From contig WTXI01000082.1 in NCBI GenBank assembly GCA_022376515.1, positions 62,001-126,000 of the forward strand: a stretch of DNA of 64,000 bases. Reading direction: 5' to 3'. The notes under the pieces were generated by a model, which saw nothing but the letters and a program-made list of their open reading frames with translations, searched no databases and was not told the origin of the DNA. Positions 1 to 10,889 of the stretch are shown one piece after another. How positions within the stretch are numbered: the first letter of the stretch is position 1; each line of letters begins with the position of its first letter. Position numbers and translations under genes: made by a program. This DNA comes from Lactifluus volemus (taxonomy: Eukaryota > Basidiomycota > Agaricomycetes > Russulales > Russulaceae).

Positions 1-240
1 GCGATAGGCGTTGTTGGCGGTGCCATTGACGGGGGTCCCTCGCGAGTTGCCTTTTTTGGCCCCGGAATGCCGTAGAAAGCCACGTGCCAGCTCGGCGAGC
101 GCCGAGCGGGCCAGATTTCCTATCTCTTCTGCAATAAATGTTTATTTCACTCGCCGCTTCCACTTCTTGAATCAAACCTATTCCCATCATCGTGGTAGAG
201 GAAGATAATACATTGACGATAGTAACTAGTTGCATCTGAT
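1..240. repeat. R1 repeat, copy a (cut by window start)
   Basis: First of five copies of a repeat that lies on the downstream side of the F-box genes. Shared landmarks are a GGGCGTTGTTGGCGGTG core, CACGTGCCAG, GCAATAAATG, a CATCATCGTGGTA stretch and GTTGCATCTGATGTAG. The other copies are at about 3.27-3.71, 19.75-20.01, 22.45-22.96 and 28.19-28.46 kb. No convincing coding potential; it may be the degenerate tail of a neighbouring gene of the duplicated unit. Confidence 0.7.
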
Positions 241-517
241 GTAGTAGGGACTAAGCATGAAGTCAGGACAGGTCACGGTGAACTTGAACACGGTGTTTCG
301 CCAACAGAGGGCTACATTACATAGTACGAACCTATGAAGGACGAAATGCGGGAGAGAATAGTTATAGTTAGAGAATCTGAAGGAGAGTATGAGATAGTCA
401 TCAAAATGCGATCTGAGTATACAGTTCAACGACGACAAGCTGTTCTGGGCTGCTTAGTAGTATTTCAATATGATCCTGGCGGTCGTCATGAACAGTAGAA
501 TGGGTGTGTGAATGCGA

Positions 518-2119
518 TTAAAATATGGATAGATGGGTCAAGAAGTACTTCGATGCATCAATTATAGCCAGATGCTCATCGAACATCGAAGGATCCACCA
601 ACCGCAGGCTGATGGGATGGCCTGCTACTTGTCGTTCGTTGAGAAATCTGGTAAATGCGTTCCGAATGTCACTTCCTCCAGAATATCCAACCTCCTCAAG
701 GTTCGGGAGGAGCTTCAGTGGTGGCTCTCCAAATAAGGAACGGAAGATTTTCTCAACAAGATCATCTTGCACATGAATGGCCTTCACGTTGGTGAACGGC
801 CTAAGGAGTTCACGCCATTGTATTCGGTCGGGACTGTTGTGCCGTTCTGACGATCGCTCGTGCTCTTGGTAGCTGAATGTGACTTGCTCGACAACAGAAA
901 GTATGGGTGAAAGTGAACCAAACAATTGCGCCGCAGAGGTAACTTGCCAGTCGAAAAGTGGACACCAGATCTTCAACAGTAAGGGAGTGTCCCAGTTCCA
1001 AGAGACCGCATGTAAGGAAACGGAAAGTGAACTGAAAGTTACGTGGACAGCGAGGATTTTGGATGCCTGCATGAACTGCAAGAGGCGTGGAACAGTAAAG
1101 GAGCGCTCATGAGGAAGAGAGAAATGAAGGGTATTGAGCGAAGGCGAGCTGATACGAGCAAAAATGCTTTCCGAATAGTAGGTATCCACACCTTGGAACC
1201 CAAACCGTTGTAGCTTGGGAAGTGTGATCGTGTCCAGAGTCTGGTGTGACTGCCGTTCAACTTCATGTCGAACACTGGCAAGGTAACGAAAACGAATGGA
1301 CAGCCTCTCTAGCTGGGGCATAAGGGAAAGCAGGTAAGTATATAACTCGGACAGAAATAGGCGGGATCCGGGATATCGAGAAGCTCGAGAGTGACAAGGC
1401 CGGCAGTCGTGGTAAGTAAGGGCGACCCAATTGAAACGGAAGCCTCCAAAAGTCTGAGATGGCGTAGATTGGGAGCTTGAAACGTTACGGGAAGGTCCAG
1501 TTCAAGTATGGTCCGAGAATTGATATACATGCGTTCCAGAATTGGGAACTGACCATCCATAGCTGTGACGAACTTCCCGACATTTGGGAGCATCCAAAAG
1601 TAAATGCGACGCACGCGATTAGTGCGTGAAAGTGTGAGAAATAGACCTGATTCATCTTCTGCCGTCATCTGCTGCAGATCCAAAGTGCGATAATAGATGA
1701 CGAGTGGTAAAAGTGGTAATGTGCAAGCATGTCCGCTACAGGCACACCATTGGCGCACACGAGATGAAGGTCGAGCCGGGATGGCGATCCAAGAATAATA
1801 TTTCGCCACAGTCGACAAACATGTGCCAGTTTGTACCACCAACGTAGGTCGGGCCAAGCAATGGGCCAGGTCATCCCAGATCTATCGGCATATTTGGTTG
1901 GATCTGCCAGCCGATAAAGATGAAATATGTTGAGAAGTACATCATCGTTGAGGATATGAATAGATGAGTATCGTATATTTCTGTTGAGCCCTATTAATCC
2001 GCAAGGTTGTGAACAGAATCAGAGAACACAACTTGAAGGATTTGGAACTCACGGCTTGACTTACGTCTGCCGAGCCTTCTAATGAGAGGATAAATTATGG
2101 TTGAGAAGCAACCAGCCAT
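518..2119 (-). pseudogene. F-box-like protein, copy A (frameshifted)
   Basis: The intended product is an F-box/leucine-rich-like protein, a family that usually gives substrate recognition to SCF ubiquitin ligases. The gene starts with a short exon (MAGCFSTIIYPLIRRLGR) at 2119, followed by an intron from GTAAGT to TTAATAG. The F-box core then reads ILNDDVLLNIFHLYRLAD, WWYKLAHVCRLWRNIILGS and SRLDLHLVCANGVPVADM. Compared with copy C, there is a length change just after ADMLAH (about 1.71 kb). A 1-bp deletion near 1.34 kb separates the FCPSYILTC frame from the following MPQLERLSI frame. The C-terminal half (518-1321) is open and ends RLVDPSMFDEHLAIIDASKY. Two frameshifts make it a likely pseudogene, unless they are sequencing errors. 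The stretch 241-517 is the conserved 3' flank. Confidence 0.75.
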
Positions 2120-3264
2120 TTCGGACAGGTGGTAGGAGTGTTTAGTAGTAGAGGGTCAGGGGGTCGGAGTAACTGGGCGCCGAGCTTTACCCAGAATGGG
2201 ACGCCGCTGGTGGTCCACTTTCAACCTCCCCTTCCGAAAACTCACCACGTTCGTAGCATGCACTTTCATACAGTTTTCATACAGCGCGGATATGGCACTG
2301 TGCCAGGCCAATACTGGACCTCGCCACTTACTAGTACAAACACTTCAAGAACTGTCAACCGACGCCGTCGCCCCGTGAACACGTAACACACAACGCCAGG
2401 TGTACATTTGTGGGAGATTGCAATACCATCGAGATGGACACCCCTGCTCATCCTCGTCGATGGTCAAAAGGTAACTTCATAGACAACCGTTACGAAGGAT
2501 GCACAAAATGATGCAATAGGATTCGCCCATACGCACCAACATAGGGTTCGTTTGGGCACCCCTTCGGTGCTATCACTTACGACCATGGCGACTCGGAATA
2601 ATTGCATGATTTCGATTTAGAATGTTCCGGGAATGCTGTACGCCATGCACCTTCATCACGAACTATGGCAATCATCGAGGTGCTTGATTTTGTTGGTGAA
2701 TCCGATCGCGTGGTAGAGACAGTCCCCAACTCGACAAAGACAACGAGGCCGAGACAACAAGGTGACGCGTGATAGGCTTCGAAGCTGCAAAAAAAAAAAG
2801 AATCCAGCGTAGAGAAATCACCAAAAAAGAAAACGTTTTTTTAAGTAGGGAGATCAAATATCTACGATGGCGGAAGGGAACACGCACCGAGATAATGCTT
2901 TCCTCCCTTCCTTTTACATGGAAGGAGTACGGAGAGATTGCCGAGTTCCTCTGCGCTGACACCTACGCCTACATGTGCCGTGGCAGCTGTACCACCTCCT
3001 GAACACCTTTACGACGATCGTAATTCTCACTCTCGTGCTTGATGGCAGGTAGAAGAGGTTCGAGCGTATACATGTCATACGCAGTACTCTTACGGTGTAT
3101 ATCACCCACGAGGCACGATCGGGGCGAAATCTTGACACCTTGAAAAAGGCTTGATTTCATCTTAAAATGAACAAAAAGAAAACGTGCGAGTTTCAGCGTT
3201 GCAGAGAGAACCACCAAAAAAAACGCACAGCAGCAGTTGGAGCTCTTATTAGCCAGAGCTCGGC
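2120..3264. repeat. Upstream block U, copy A
   Basis: This block of about 1.1 kb upstream of F-box A is repeated upstream of F-box B (21320-22440). It contains the shared GAGCTTTACCCAGAATGGGA motif also seen upstream of C and D, so that part may include the F-box promoter. On the minus strand both copies keep short blocks that look like old exons, for example KSSLFQGVKISPR and VGDIHRK. Copy A has no continuous frame longer than about 95 codons. I see no intact gene here. Confidence 0.6.
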
Positions 3265-3715
3265 ATGTTCGTCCGCGTTCACCGCATCATAGTCAAACTC
3301 TCCAAACTCGACGTCACCGTAGTAGTCTGCCGGAACGCTGCTGTCTGCTGCTACGGGAGGTGTGCTAGCCTCATTGCGGTTCGATATCCCGACAACAGCA
3401 CTGGCAACCTCAGCGTTCAGCGACGCCGCGTTTTCTTTTCGAGACCTTTTTCTGATGGCTTCTTTAACTGTTTTGGTTTGATATTAGAAGATGAAGAGAT
3501 GGGTGTTGTTGGCGGTGCTATTGACGGAGGGAGGGTAGTGCCTTCTTTGGCCCGAAGAAAACCACGTGCCAGCTCCGAGCGACTAAATTAGTATTTCTTG
3601 CAATAGATGTTTATTTCACTCGCCACTTCACTTCTTGAATCAAACCTATTCCCATCATCGTAGTAGAGGAAGGTCATACAATGGCAATAGTAACTAGATG
3701 AGTAGGGACGAGTTA
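3265..3715. repeat. R1 repeat, copy b
   Basis: Full-length R1 copy directly following block U, closing the A unit. It aligns with 22454-22960 over its whole length, including the GTTCGTCCGCGTTCACCGCAT start and the ACTAGATGAGTAGGGACGA end. On the minus strand a stretch reading VEFGEFDYDAVNADEHAEL is conserved between copies, so R1 may hold the remnant of an acidic exon. No intact frame. Confidence 0.65.
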
Positions 3716-3725
3716 AAGTCGTTTT

Positions 3726-3977
3726 GTGTCCGCGGTGTTTGAAGAAACCAAGAAGGAAAAACAGACTCAAACTACCACCCCATCTCCGGAGGAACAACCA
3801 GAGCGCGGAGATCACGACGATGTAACCAAACGTTCACCTCGCAGAAAGGAGAGGAAAGATAACAAGGATATCCAAGGGGCTGCTTTGTCTTCCCACCGAC
3901 ACAGTTCACGCTCTCACTCGCCGAGGCACAGAAGAGATAACCATGGCCCCCGCCGTCGACGGTCCAAATCACCCTAA
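3726..3977 (+). CDS. Small RS-rich ORF, possibly a fragment
   Basis: An 83-codon ORF whose C-terminal 45 residues are rich in Arg-Ser/Ser-Pro pairs (SHRHSSRSHSPRHRRDN, RRRRSKSP). That composition is typical of SR-type RNA-binding or splicing factors, but no RNA-recognition motif precedes it. It sits directly between an R1 repeat and the NPR3 pseudogene and may be the tail of a lost gene or chance low complexity. No function assigned. Confidence 0.25.
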   Translation: MSAVFEETKKEKQTQTTTPSPEEQPERGDHDDVTKRSPRRKERKDNKDIQGAALSSHRHSSRSHSPRHRRDNHGPRRRRSKSP

Positions 3978-4061
3978 ATTGCTCCTGTCCGTTTCCCCAC
4001 TATCTATTAATGTTCACTCCGTACTAACTTGGAGATTTACTAATAATAGACTACACGTTCG

Positions 4062-6482
4062 TCATGATGGATGCAAGAATGTCTGTAACTGCATGTGCTC
4101 GGGTCAGCAATCGTAAGGAGTGGTGTTAGTGGCGTTATACCATCATTCGTACACTTGCGATCGAAGTATTGGTTGATCCTGCCAAAAAAAACATTCGATA
4201 CGTTGTTACAAGCAAAGTTGCGACGTACTGATCGAATCGTCTCCCAAACAGTTCATCCTTTCCTTCCAACATGACTTGCAGCCACTGACTCTGTAAAGGA
4301 GTTGCGCGTCCGGGATCCGTCAGGATCGATGTCCCATTGTCATCCTCCTCCTCTTCCCCGGGACTTGCTTCTTCCGCTTCTGCCTCTGCCTCTGCTGCTT
4401 CTGCATCCTTTTCAATCTCCTCGTCGAAGTCGATGCCCTCATCAAAGATCGGCGGTTCGACAGCCCCGGCGTTGCATCGCATGTACTATGCGGGTGACGG
4501 ATCGAACAATTCCAAGTCCGTTTTGCTAACCCCGCTGTCCGCACGCACTTTATGCCCGCGGCGGCTTCAGCTTCGGAACACGCCCTCTTATTCCGTGTGT
4601 CACCCACGGTCGCGCCGTTCATCTCTCCGGCGGCGCGCCCTGGCTTTGAGCGCAGCAGGTACCACGGTCCTCACCCGCAAGTGCGGCGTGACGAGTAGGT
4701 CTCGTTGCAGCATCCATGGGACGACGTCGTGGAACATTGGAACCCTGTCATTTGACTTTACCACTATCGCGTAGAAGTGGTTTGACGAAGCTCCCGAAAT
4801 GGTAGCGAGCAGCTGCGGCAGTGAAGGGATGGATGGATCAGGAAAAGCGTCTCGGAACTCTTTCGCAAGGTCTTTCACGCTAGACGAGTCGTGAGGCTGC
4901 ATAATATGATGAAGAGGTCGAGGGCGTACAAAGTTTCGATATTCTATGGTAGTGAAAAGACGGTCTTGAGACCACGGTGAACCATGTCGACAATCTTTGC
5001 TCGTCGCACTAACCATCGTACTATAGGGTCTCGAGGTGCCAGTCCAGAAGACCCGCCATGTCCATGAGGCTATGTCCCAGAGGTGATCGATGATCAGCAC
5101 AGAACAAGCATCAGCATAAACAGACACACAACAACGTGACATCGACGGCGGTTTCGAGAAACTTGACCAATTGTTCAGCGAGCAGTTTGTCCTCCTCTCG
5201 CACGTTCGTCCCTCGAATCGCCGCATACACCTCCACCCATTCGCGCCCAGAACCGTCAGGACCGCTCAACAAAAGTAAGCTCTTCCACGGTTCGAGGGCA
5301 GGTGGACGCCACGCACCGACACTAAAATTGCGGCCCCAGGTGCCGATGCCGTCTCTCGACCCCACCATCATCTCAACGTGTTCTGCAACTCCTCGTCATC
5401 TGTGTTGTGAAGAAGCGTGTCGAGGTAGGGCGGAAGCTGTAACTCCATGGGGAGGTTGTGGATCGTGAGATGGGCGAGCGAGTGTGACTTGATGGATTCG
5501 TATAACGTTTTCATGGCTGGTGCGACGGAAGAGACGGAACGTGCGTCGTTCATGTACTCTTCGTAAGTCCTAGCTGAAGACGGTGAATGAGCCCGGGGCT
5601 ACCTTGAAAACGAACAACGGGCACGTTTAAATGCAAAGTCATCCTTGACCGCACAGAGAACATCGCACTCTTGTTCAACAAAGTTCGACAGCACCTGTTC
5701 TTGGAATCATACCTCCGTGAGCGTGAATGTGACTTGCTGGTAGATAATATTGAAATATCAACCGATGTTTCCCGAAGTCGAAGACGACGGATCTGGCACT
5801 TCATGCACGAATGCCACGTGGAACGTCTCCAGCCAATACGACGAAGTCGGTGGTGGTGTCGGCGGATCCGCACCCCCATCATTCTCAAAAGTCGAAGCAA
5901 ACTCGGCGAACGATGAAACGTCCTCGCTGCTAGACACGCGATGCTTGTGCTCCCCACGCCCGCGCACGTCCTTATGACTATTCCGATGATGATGATGATG
6001 ACGATTCTTGAACCTCCCACGTGCCGTCTGCATCGGCGCACACGGGATTGTTCGACAAAAAAGAGGTCGTCGACGGCGAGGGCGAGCTTTCGGTGACACA
6101 GCGCTCTCTTTGGTGACACAGCGCTCTCTTTGGTAACAACAACCCCGCGAGGAATTCGGCGGCGTGCCACACTTCGTCTTGCAGCGGCCCGGGGACGTCC
6201 GCCGGCATGTCGTCCAACTGGTGGTGGGGTAAGAGTGTGATGCTGAGCGTGAGGAGTGTGAGCGGTCCCGCGCGGCGCGTGGACGCTGCCAGATGTACTC
6301 CCATTCGTCTTCTTGCTACGCATCCGGCTGTATTGGGGGAAGAAGGGGCGCGTTTTTTGGGTCGTCGAGCACGCCTTCTTTGAAACTGGTGAGGCATGGG
6401 GTGAGGGTGGTCAATGGCATATGAGGTTGCTTTCGTTGGTGGAGGAGCTGACTAAAAGAATGGCTAGGAGAGTTTCTGCCAT
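4062..6482 (-). pseudogene. NPR3: NPR3 (GATOR1/SEACIT subunit) pseudogene
   Basis: Decayed gene for nitrogen permease regulator 3, a subunit of the SEACIT/GATOR1 complex that inhibits TORC1 when amino acids are scarce. Recognisable blocks in order are the start MAETLLAILLVSSSTN (ATG at 6482), EFLAGLLLPKRALCH, VPDPSSSTSGNIG, VLSNFVEQECDVL, MKTLYESIKSHSLAHLTI, LPMELQLPPYLDTLLH, LEPWKSLLLL, REEDKLLAEQLVKFLETA, VRWLVRRAKIVDMVHRGLK, VPWMLQRDLLVTPHLRVR, PGRATPLQSQWLQVMLEGKD, INQYFDRKCT and the terminal LQTFLHPS. Damage includes TGA at 6411-6413 where the family has Trp, a 20-bp tandem duplication at 6092-6131, in-frame stops after SGNIG and before FQEQVLSNF, and a frameshift near 5.03 kb. The stretch between CTNDG and LQTFLHPS is also missing. 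Family identity is clear, as is the lack of an intact frame. Confidence 0.85.
6092..6131. repeat. 20-bp tandem duplication inside NPR3
   Basis: GGTGACACAGCGCTCTCTTT occurs twice in direct tandem, then a third partial GGTAACA follows. The duplication falls right after the conserved KRALCH codons and shifts the frame, since 20 is not a multiple of three. Confidence 0.9.
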
Positions 6483-6902
6483 CAGCAAGAGGGGACGACT
6501 TGTGTTGTTGTATGGAAATATTCAGGGCAACAAGGGGCGATGGAGGAAGCCAAAGTTGTAGCGCGATAAACCTTAAAGTATAATAGTTAAGCTTGGCGAG
6601 TGTTATCAGATAACCTGGACCAAGGAGGGCCTCGGTCTTGCAGGTGCGCAGCAGGTCGAATGAAGAGGATGAATACTCAGCAAGTGAAGAAAACACTAGA
6701 TTGCATGTAATTAACCTGAGAATAGCCCAGCGAGTGAAGAAAATACTGAGGGATATAGGTGTAGATAGCATGTCTATATACGTCCCACTCAATGGTCCTG
6801 GCGGCCTGACCAACTAGCCTGAGGTTGCCCCGCTTGGCCAGTTTCTCTTAACCGTTGCCATATTGCAGTCCAAAAGGCGCAGGCAGGGAAAATCAGAAAA
6901 CG
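6483..6902. other. Region without a recognised gene
   Basis: This is the 5' side of the NPR3 pseudogene. An uninterrupted minus-strand frame runs through it and into the NPR3 start in another phase, but its residues show no family resemblance. I see nothing else here. Confidence 0.5.
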
Positions 6903-6909
6903 TACGCTC

Positions 6910-7559
6910 CAGTGATGTGCCGGTCAGTGACTAGTCGTGACAGTCAGGAAAGTCATCTGACCATGGTGGCAAATGACCGTGATGCCCAGGTCGCTGATGT
7001 AATGGGCGGTGGCGACGGGCCGACGGTTGGTTAGCCCCGAGACGTGCTACGTTCACGTGATGGGATCCACTTCGTGAAATCAAATACTATCATGGGGTAG
7101 TGGACCACGGCGGGGGTAATGGATCACTTCAATTTCTCATCCAATTCTTGCTCAATCGCCACAAAAATTGACATATGACATCCTGTACCACATGCAAGCA
7201 TATTCCATGTGTTTTCTTGGGTAGAATTGTGTTATATCGAAAAACAAAAAAAAGGTGGTTTGTCACGCGAGTCACGCCTAATCGCTGCGGAGTCAGAACT
7301 ATGGCTGGGGACAAGCGTGACTGATCCGTTACACCCGCCGTGGTCCACTACCCCCCCCATGATAGTAGATTAGCTGTCACAAGATTGAACTTATCGATTC
7401 AACAATAAAACTCTTGATAACATCAGATCAGTGATAATAAGTGGTTTTGGCATTTCCACGTGAAGTCGAAAGTCACGGTTGTTTTACAGTCACTGACTGG
7501 TCACTGACTAGTCAGCATGCGACCTGACTTTTGACTTCCGGTCAGTGACCGCACAACAC
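6910..7559. mobile_element. Short hAT-like non-autonomous DNA element
   Basis: A 650-bp element with imperfect inverted ends: left CAGTGATGTGCCGGTCAGTG, right (reverse complement) GTGTTGTGCGGTCACTGACC. It is flanked by TACGCTC at 6903-6909 and 7560-7566, a 7-bp match within the 8-bp size expected for hAT insertions. The CAGTGNTGTG-type terminus is also hAT-like. It encodes no transposase and contains a second element at 7087-7365. The exact ends are uncertain by a base or two. Confidence 0.6.
7087..7365. mobile_element. Tc1/mariner-like MITE nested in the hAT-like element
   Basis: A 279-bp element bounded by TA dinucleotides at 7085-7086 and 7366-7367. The inverted ends begin CTATCATGGGG and continue through TAGTGGACCACGGCGGG for about 45 bp with few differences; the right end carries extra Cs in a C-run. 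The TA target and the small size without coding capacity fit a Tc1/mariner-derived MITE. It splits the 6910-7559 element, so it arrived later. Confidence 0.75.
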
Positions 7560-7711
7560 TACGCTCACACCGTACCAGAAATACATCCCCACCTACAAAA
7601 CCCTTGACATTGGACATCTCTTCCATTGAGTATGATATTCACGTGAGTGGGTTAGTCATGGTCCAGTCTGAAAAAAGCAGGACAACAGTCGAGCCACACA
7701 TACAATTGGTT

Positions 7712-10645
7712 CTATTTAAATAAATTGTGATACGCCCAATTTGATCCATAAGCAAAATTTGAAAAATCAAGCCGTGTCTCATGTTTGCCTGCGATCCAGA
7801 TAGTGCTGGGTCTGTGAAGGCACGACCTATGTAGCGCGGGAATCCAAAGCACAAGTTCGTTCTCTTCTCCACATAACCAACCATCATTATCGATCAAGGA
7901 TTGGTCCGTAAGTTGATTCTTGATATTTTCGGTTGCGGTCTTCACCACATGAATTGTGCCTTTGGCTGAGGCTGATGCAGTATGCTGTCCATCTGGTGAG
8001 AATGCGACCGATTTGACCGAAGCAGTGTGTCCAATAACCGAGCCCGCTACGATCTGTCCTGTTGCGGCATCCCACACCCAAATCGTGCGATCAGAAGAGG
8101 CCGATGCGATACGGTCCCCATCTGGTGAGAATGCAACAGATGTGACGCAATCGGTGTGTCCGGTAAACGGGCCTGCTACGATCTGTCCTGTTGTGGCATC
8201 CCACACCCGAATCGTGGAATCATCCGAGGCCGATGCGATACGCTCCCCATCTGGTGAGAAAGCAACAGATGTGACCCAACTGGAGTGTCCGGTAAACGGG
8301 CCCGCTACGATCTGTCCTGTTGTGGCATCCCACACCCGAATCGTGTGATCAAAAGAGGCCGATGCGATACATTCCCCGTCTGGTGAGAATGCAACAGATG
8401 AGACAGAACTGGTGTGTCCGGTAAACGGGCCCGCTACGGTCTGTCCTGTTGTGGCATCCCACACCCAAATCGTGCGATCAGAAGAGGCTGATGCGATACG
8501 GTCCCCGTCTGGTGAGAATGCAACACATCTGACCGAACCGGTGTGTCCGGTAAACGGGCCCGCTACGATCTGTCCTGTTGTGGCATCCCACACCCGAATC
8601 GTGTGATCAAAAGAGGCCGATGCGATACGCTCCCCGTCTGGTGAGAATGTAACAGATGTGACCGAACTGATGTGTCCGGTAAACGGGCCCACTACGATCT
8701 GCCCTGTCGTGGCATCCCACACCCGAATCGTGCGATCATTCGAGGCCGATGCGATACGCTCCCCGTCTGGTGAGAATGCAACAGATGTGACAGAATCGGT
8801 GTGTCTGGTAAACGGGTCCACTACGATCTGTCCTGTTGTGGCATCCCACACCCGAATCGTGCGATCAAAAGAGGCTGATGCGATACGGTCCCCGTCTGGT
8901 GAGAATGCAACACATCTGACCGAATCGGTGTGTCCGGTAAACGGGCCCACTACGATCTGTCCTGTTGTGGCATCCCACACCCGAATCGTGTGATCAAAAG
9001 AGGCCGATGCGATACGCTCCCCGTCTGGTGAGAATGCAACACATCTGACCCAACTGGTGTGTCCGGTAAACGGGCCTGCTACGATCTGTCCTGTTGTGGC
9101 ATCCCACACCCGAATTGTGTGATCAAAAGAGGCCGATGCGATACGTTCCCCGTCTGGTGAGAATGCAACAGATGTAACAGAATCGGTGTGTCCGGTAAAT
9201 GAGCCCGCTACGATCTGTCCTGTTGTGGCATCCCACACCCGAATCGTGTGATCAAAAGAGGCCGATGCGATACGGTCCCCGACTGGTGAGAATGCAACAC
9301 ATCTGACCGAATCAGTGTGTCCGGTAAACGGGCCCGCTACGATCTGTCCTGTTGTGGCATCCCACACCCGAATCGTGTGATCAAAAGAGGCCGATGCGAT
9401 ACGCTCCCCATCTGGTGAGAATGCAACAGATGTCACCGAACCGGTGTGTCCGGTAAACGGGCCCGCTATGGTCTGTCTTGTTGTGGCATCCCACACCCGA
9501 ATCGTGCTATCATCCGAGGCTGATGCGATACGCTCCCCGTCTGGTGAGAATGCAATAGATGTAACTGAACCGGTGTGTCCGGTAAACGGGCCCGCTACAA
9601 TCTGTCCTGTTGTGGCATCCCACACCCGAATCGTGCGATCTTCCGAGGCGGATGCGATACGGTCCCCGTCTGGTGAGAATGCAACACATCTGACCGAACT
9701 GGTGTGTCCGGTAAGCGGGCTCGCTACGATCTGTCCTGTTGTGGCATCCCACACCCGAATCGTGCGATCTTCCGAGGCGGATGCGATACGCTCCCCGTCC
9801 GGCGAGAATGCAACACAAAGGACCCAGTTGTCATGTGCCTCAATCGTCATCTCCAATGCAGGCCAATGCGACAACTGTCCGCGCTCCAACCTCAATGTCC
9901 GAGGAAAATGGGGAAGATATTGACGAAGGATCTGGGATGAGGCTGGCGCGAAAGGCAGGGCAGAGACGTAGATATGTGGTGCACTTTTTGCCACTGCCAT
10001 CCCGAAATAGCGTACGAATGAAGATCCATCCTTCACCAATCCTAACAATTTCTTCACTTCCGTTTGTGAACGCTATTGCCATTTCACCCACAAGTCAACT
10101 ATATGTCATATTGAATTATCCGGTGTACATACCTCTCGCAGCAACCATACCAACAAGGATGACAATGCTCGTGAAGCAAGGCTGACATTGTTCTTGACAC
10201 TAAGCACTTCCAGCCAAAACAAAAACTTTGTTTCGAACAGCAATCGAAACTTTTTGAGGACATCGTGATCGAAGGAAACGCCGTATAAATGATCCCCCCA
10301 GTAATTGCAAGCATATGGTAGAGCAGTCGGAATACATTTCGCGATTCGAGACTCTAAGTCTTGGACGTCGCTGTTGGCGAGATATGATGACTCGAGTTCG
10401 CAGATGTTGAATTTGAGGCCATCGAGCATTAATCCAAGGCAGGAATGTGTCAACTGATGGTGGGCATCCGCAAGATCCACATAAAACACGTTGCTCGTCT
10501 TGCTCGTCAGAAAGTCGCGAAATGAGGTATGGAGGGGAAGGACGGGGCCCGTTTGATCACGTGAAGTGACATTACTCAGCAGCGAGCCGAGGTACCGGAG
10601 AATTCTGCGGACCAGATTCGAATCTTCGGGGTGAACAAAAGGTGC
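7712..10645 (-). CDS. NLR 3' half: post-NACHT region and WD40 repeats
   Basis: Continuation of the receptor downstream of the transposon. A first segment (10133-10645) reads from HAPFVHPEDSNL through LPLHTSFRDFLTSK, the conserved post-NACHT motif of fungal NLRs, to SSLLVWLLRE. A 60-bp intron follows at 10073-10132 (GTATGT..CAATAG). The second segment starts RSQTEVKKLLGLVKDGSS, crosses a short linker and enters the WD40 repeats. It ends with a non-repeat tail NDGWLCGEENELVLWIP and a stop at 7712. The frame is open throughout. Without the upstream half it has no promoter of its own that I can see. Confidence 0.8.
7925..9850 (-). repeat. 15 tandem WD40 repeats of 129 bp
   Basis: Fifteen 43-residue repeats of the pattern HTxxVxxVAFSPDGERIASA then SxDxTIRVWDATTGQIV. 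Fourteen are nearly identical and the last is degenerate (SAKGTIHVVK). Differences cluster at a few positions: the two residues after HT, the two after V, E/D before R, and the two around the SxDx pair. This is the pattern described for HNWD genes of Podospora anserina, where repeats are homogenised but binding-surface positions diversify. Confidence 0.9.
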
Positions 10646-10653
10646 ATGCTGTC
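10646..10653. repeat. 8-bp target-site duplication, left copy
   Basis: ATGCTGTC directly before the left terminal repeat of the transposon. The identical octamer follows the right terminus at 16506-16513. Confidence 0.93.
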
Positions 10654-10889
10654 AGGACCCCTGAAACTACACCAGGAGGCCTGATCTAAAATGACCATAT
10701 TTTTGCGATTTTTATCCGCATGAATTTGGGCAAATTTTATCCGGTTTTGGGATCAATCCTCACCTAGACTGGGCCAGACACCAATTTTTATCCGCACTAC
10801 GGATCAGGCATCATATATATATCTATTTTGGGACAAAGTATGCGTACGAGTTGATATAGTGCATCATTAGTACATCTGAGTCCAATTAA

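Noticed and set aside
4062..6482. Functional NPR3 gene
   Set aside because: Introns explain some frame changes, but not the Trp-to-TGA change, the 20-bp duplication or the other in-frame stops.
7925..9850. Regular repeats resembling a CRISPR array
   Set aside because: The period is 129 bp, in frame, with conserved coding sense and no unique spacers; the host is eukaryotic.
7956..9923. Several long plus-strand open frames over the WD40 array
   Set aside because: They are antisense images of the 129-bp repeats; the minus strand encodes clear WD40 motifs throughout.
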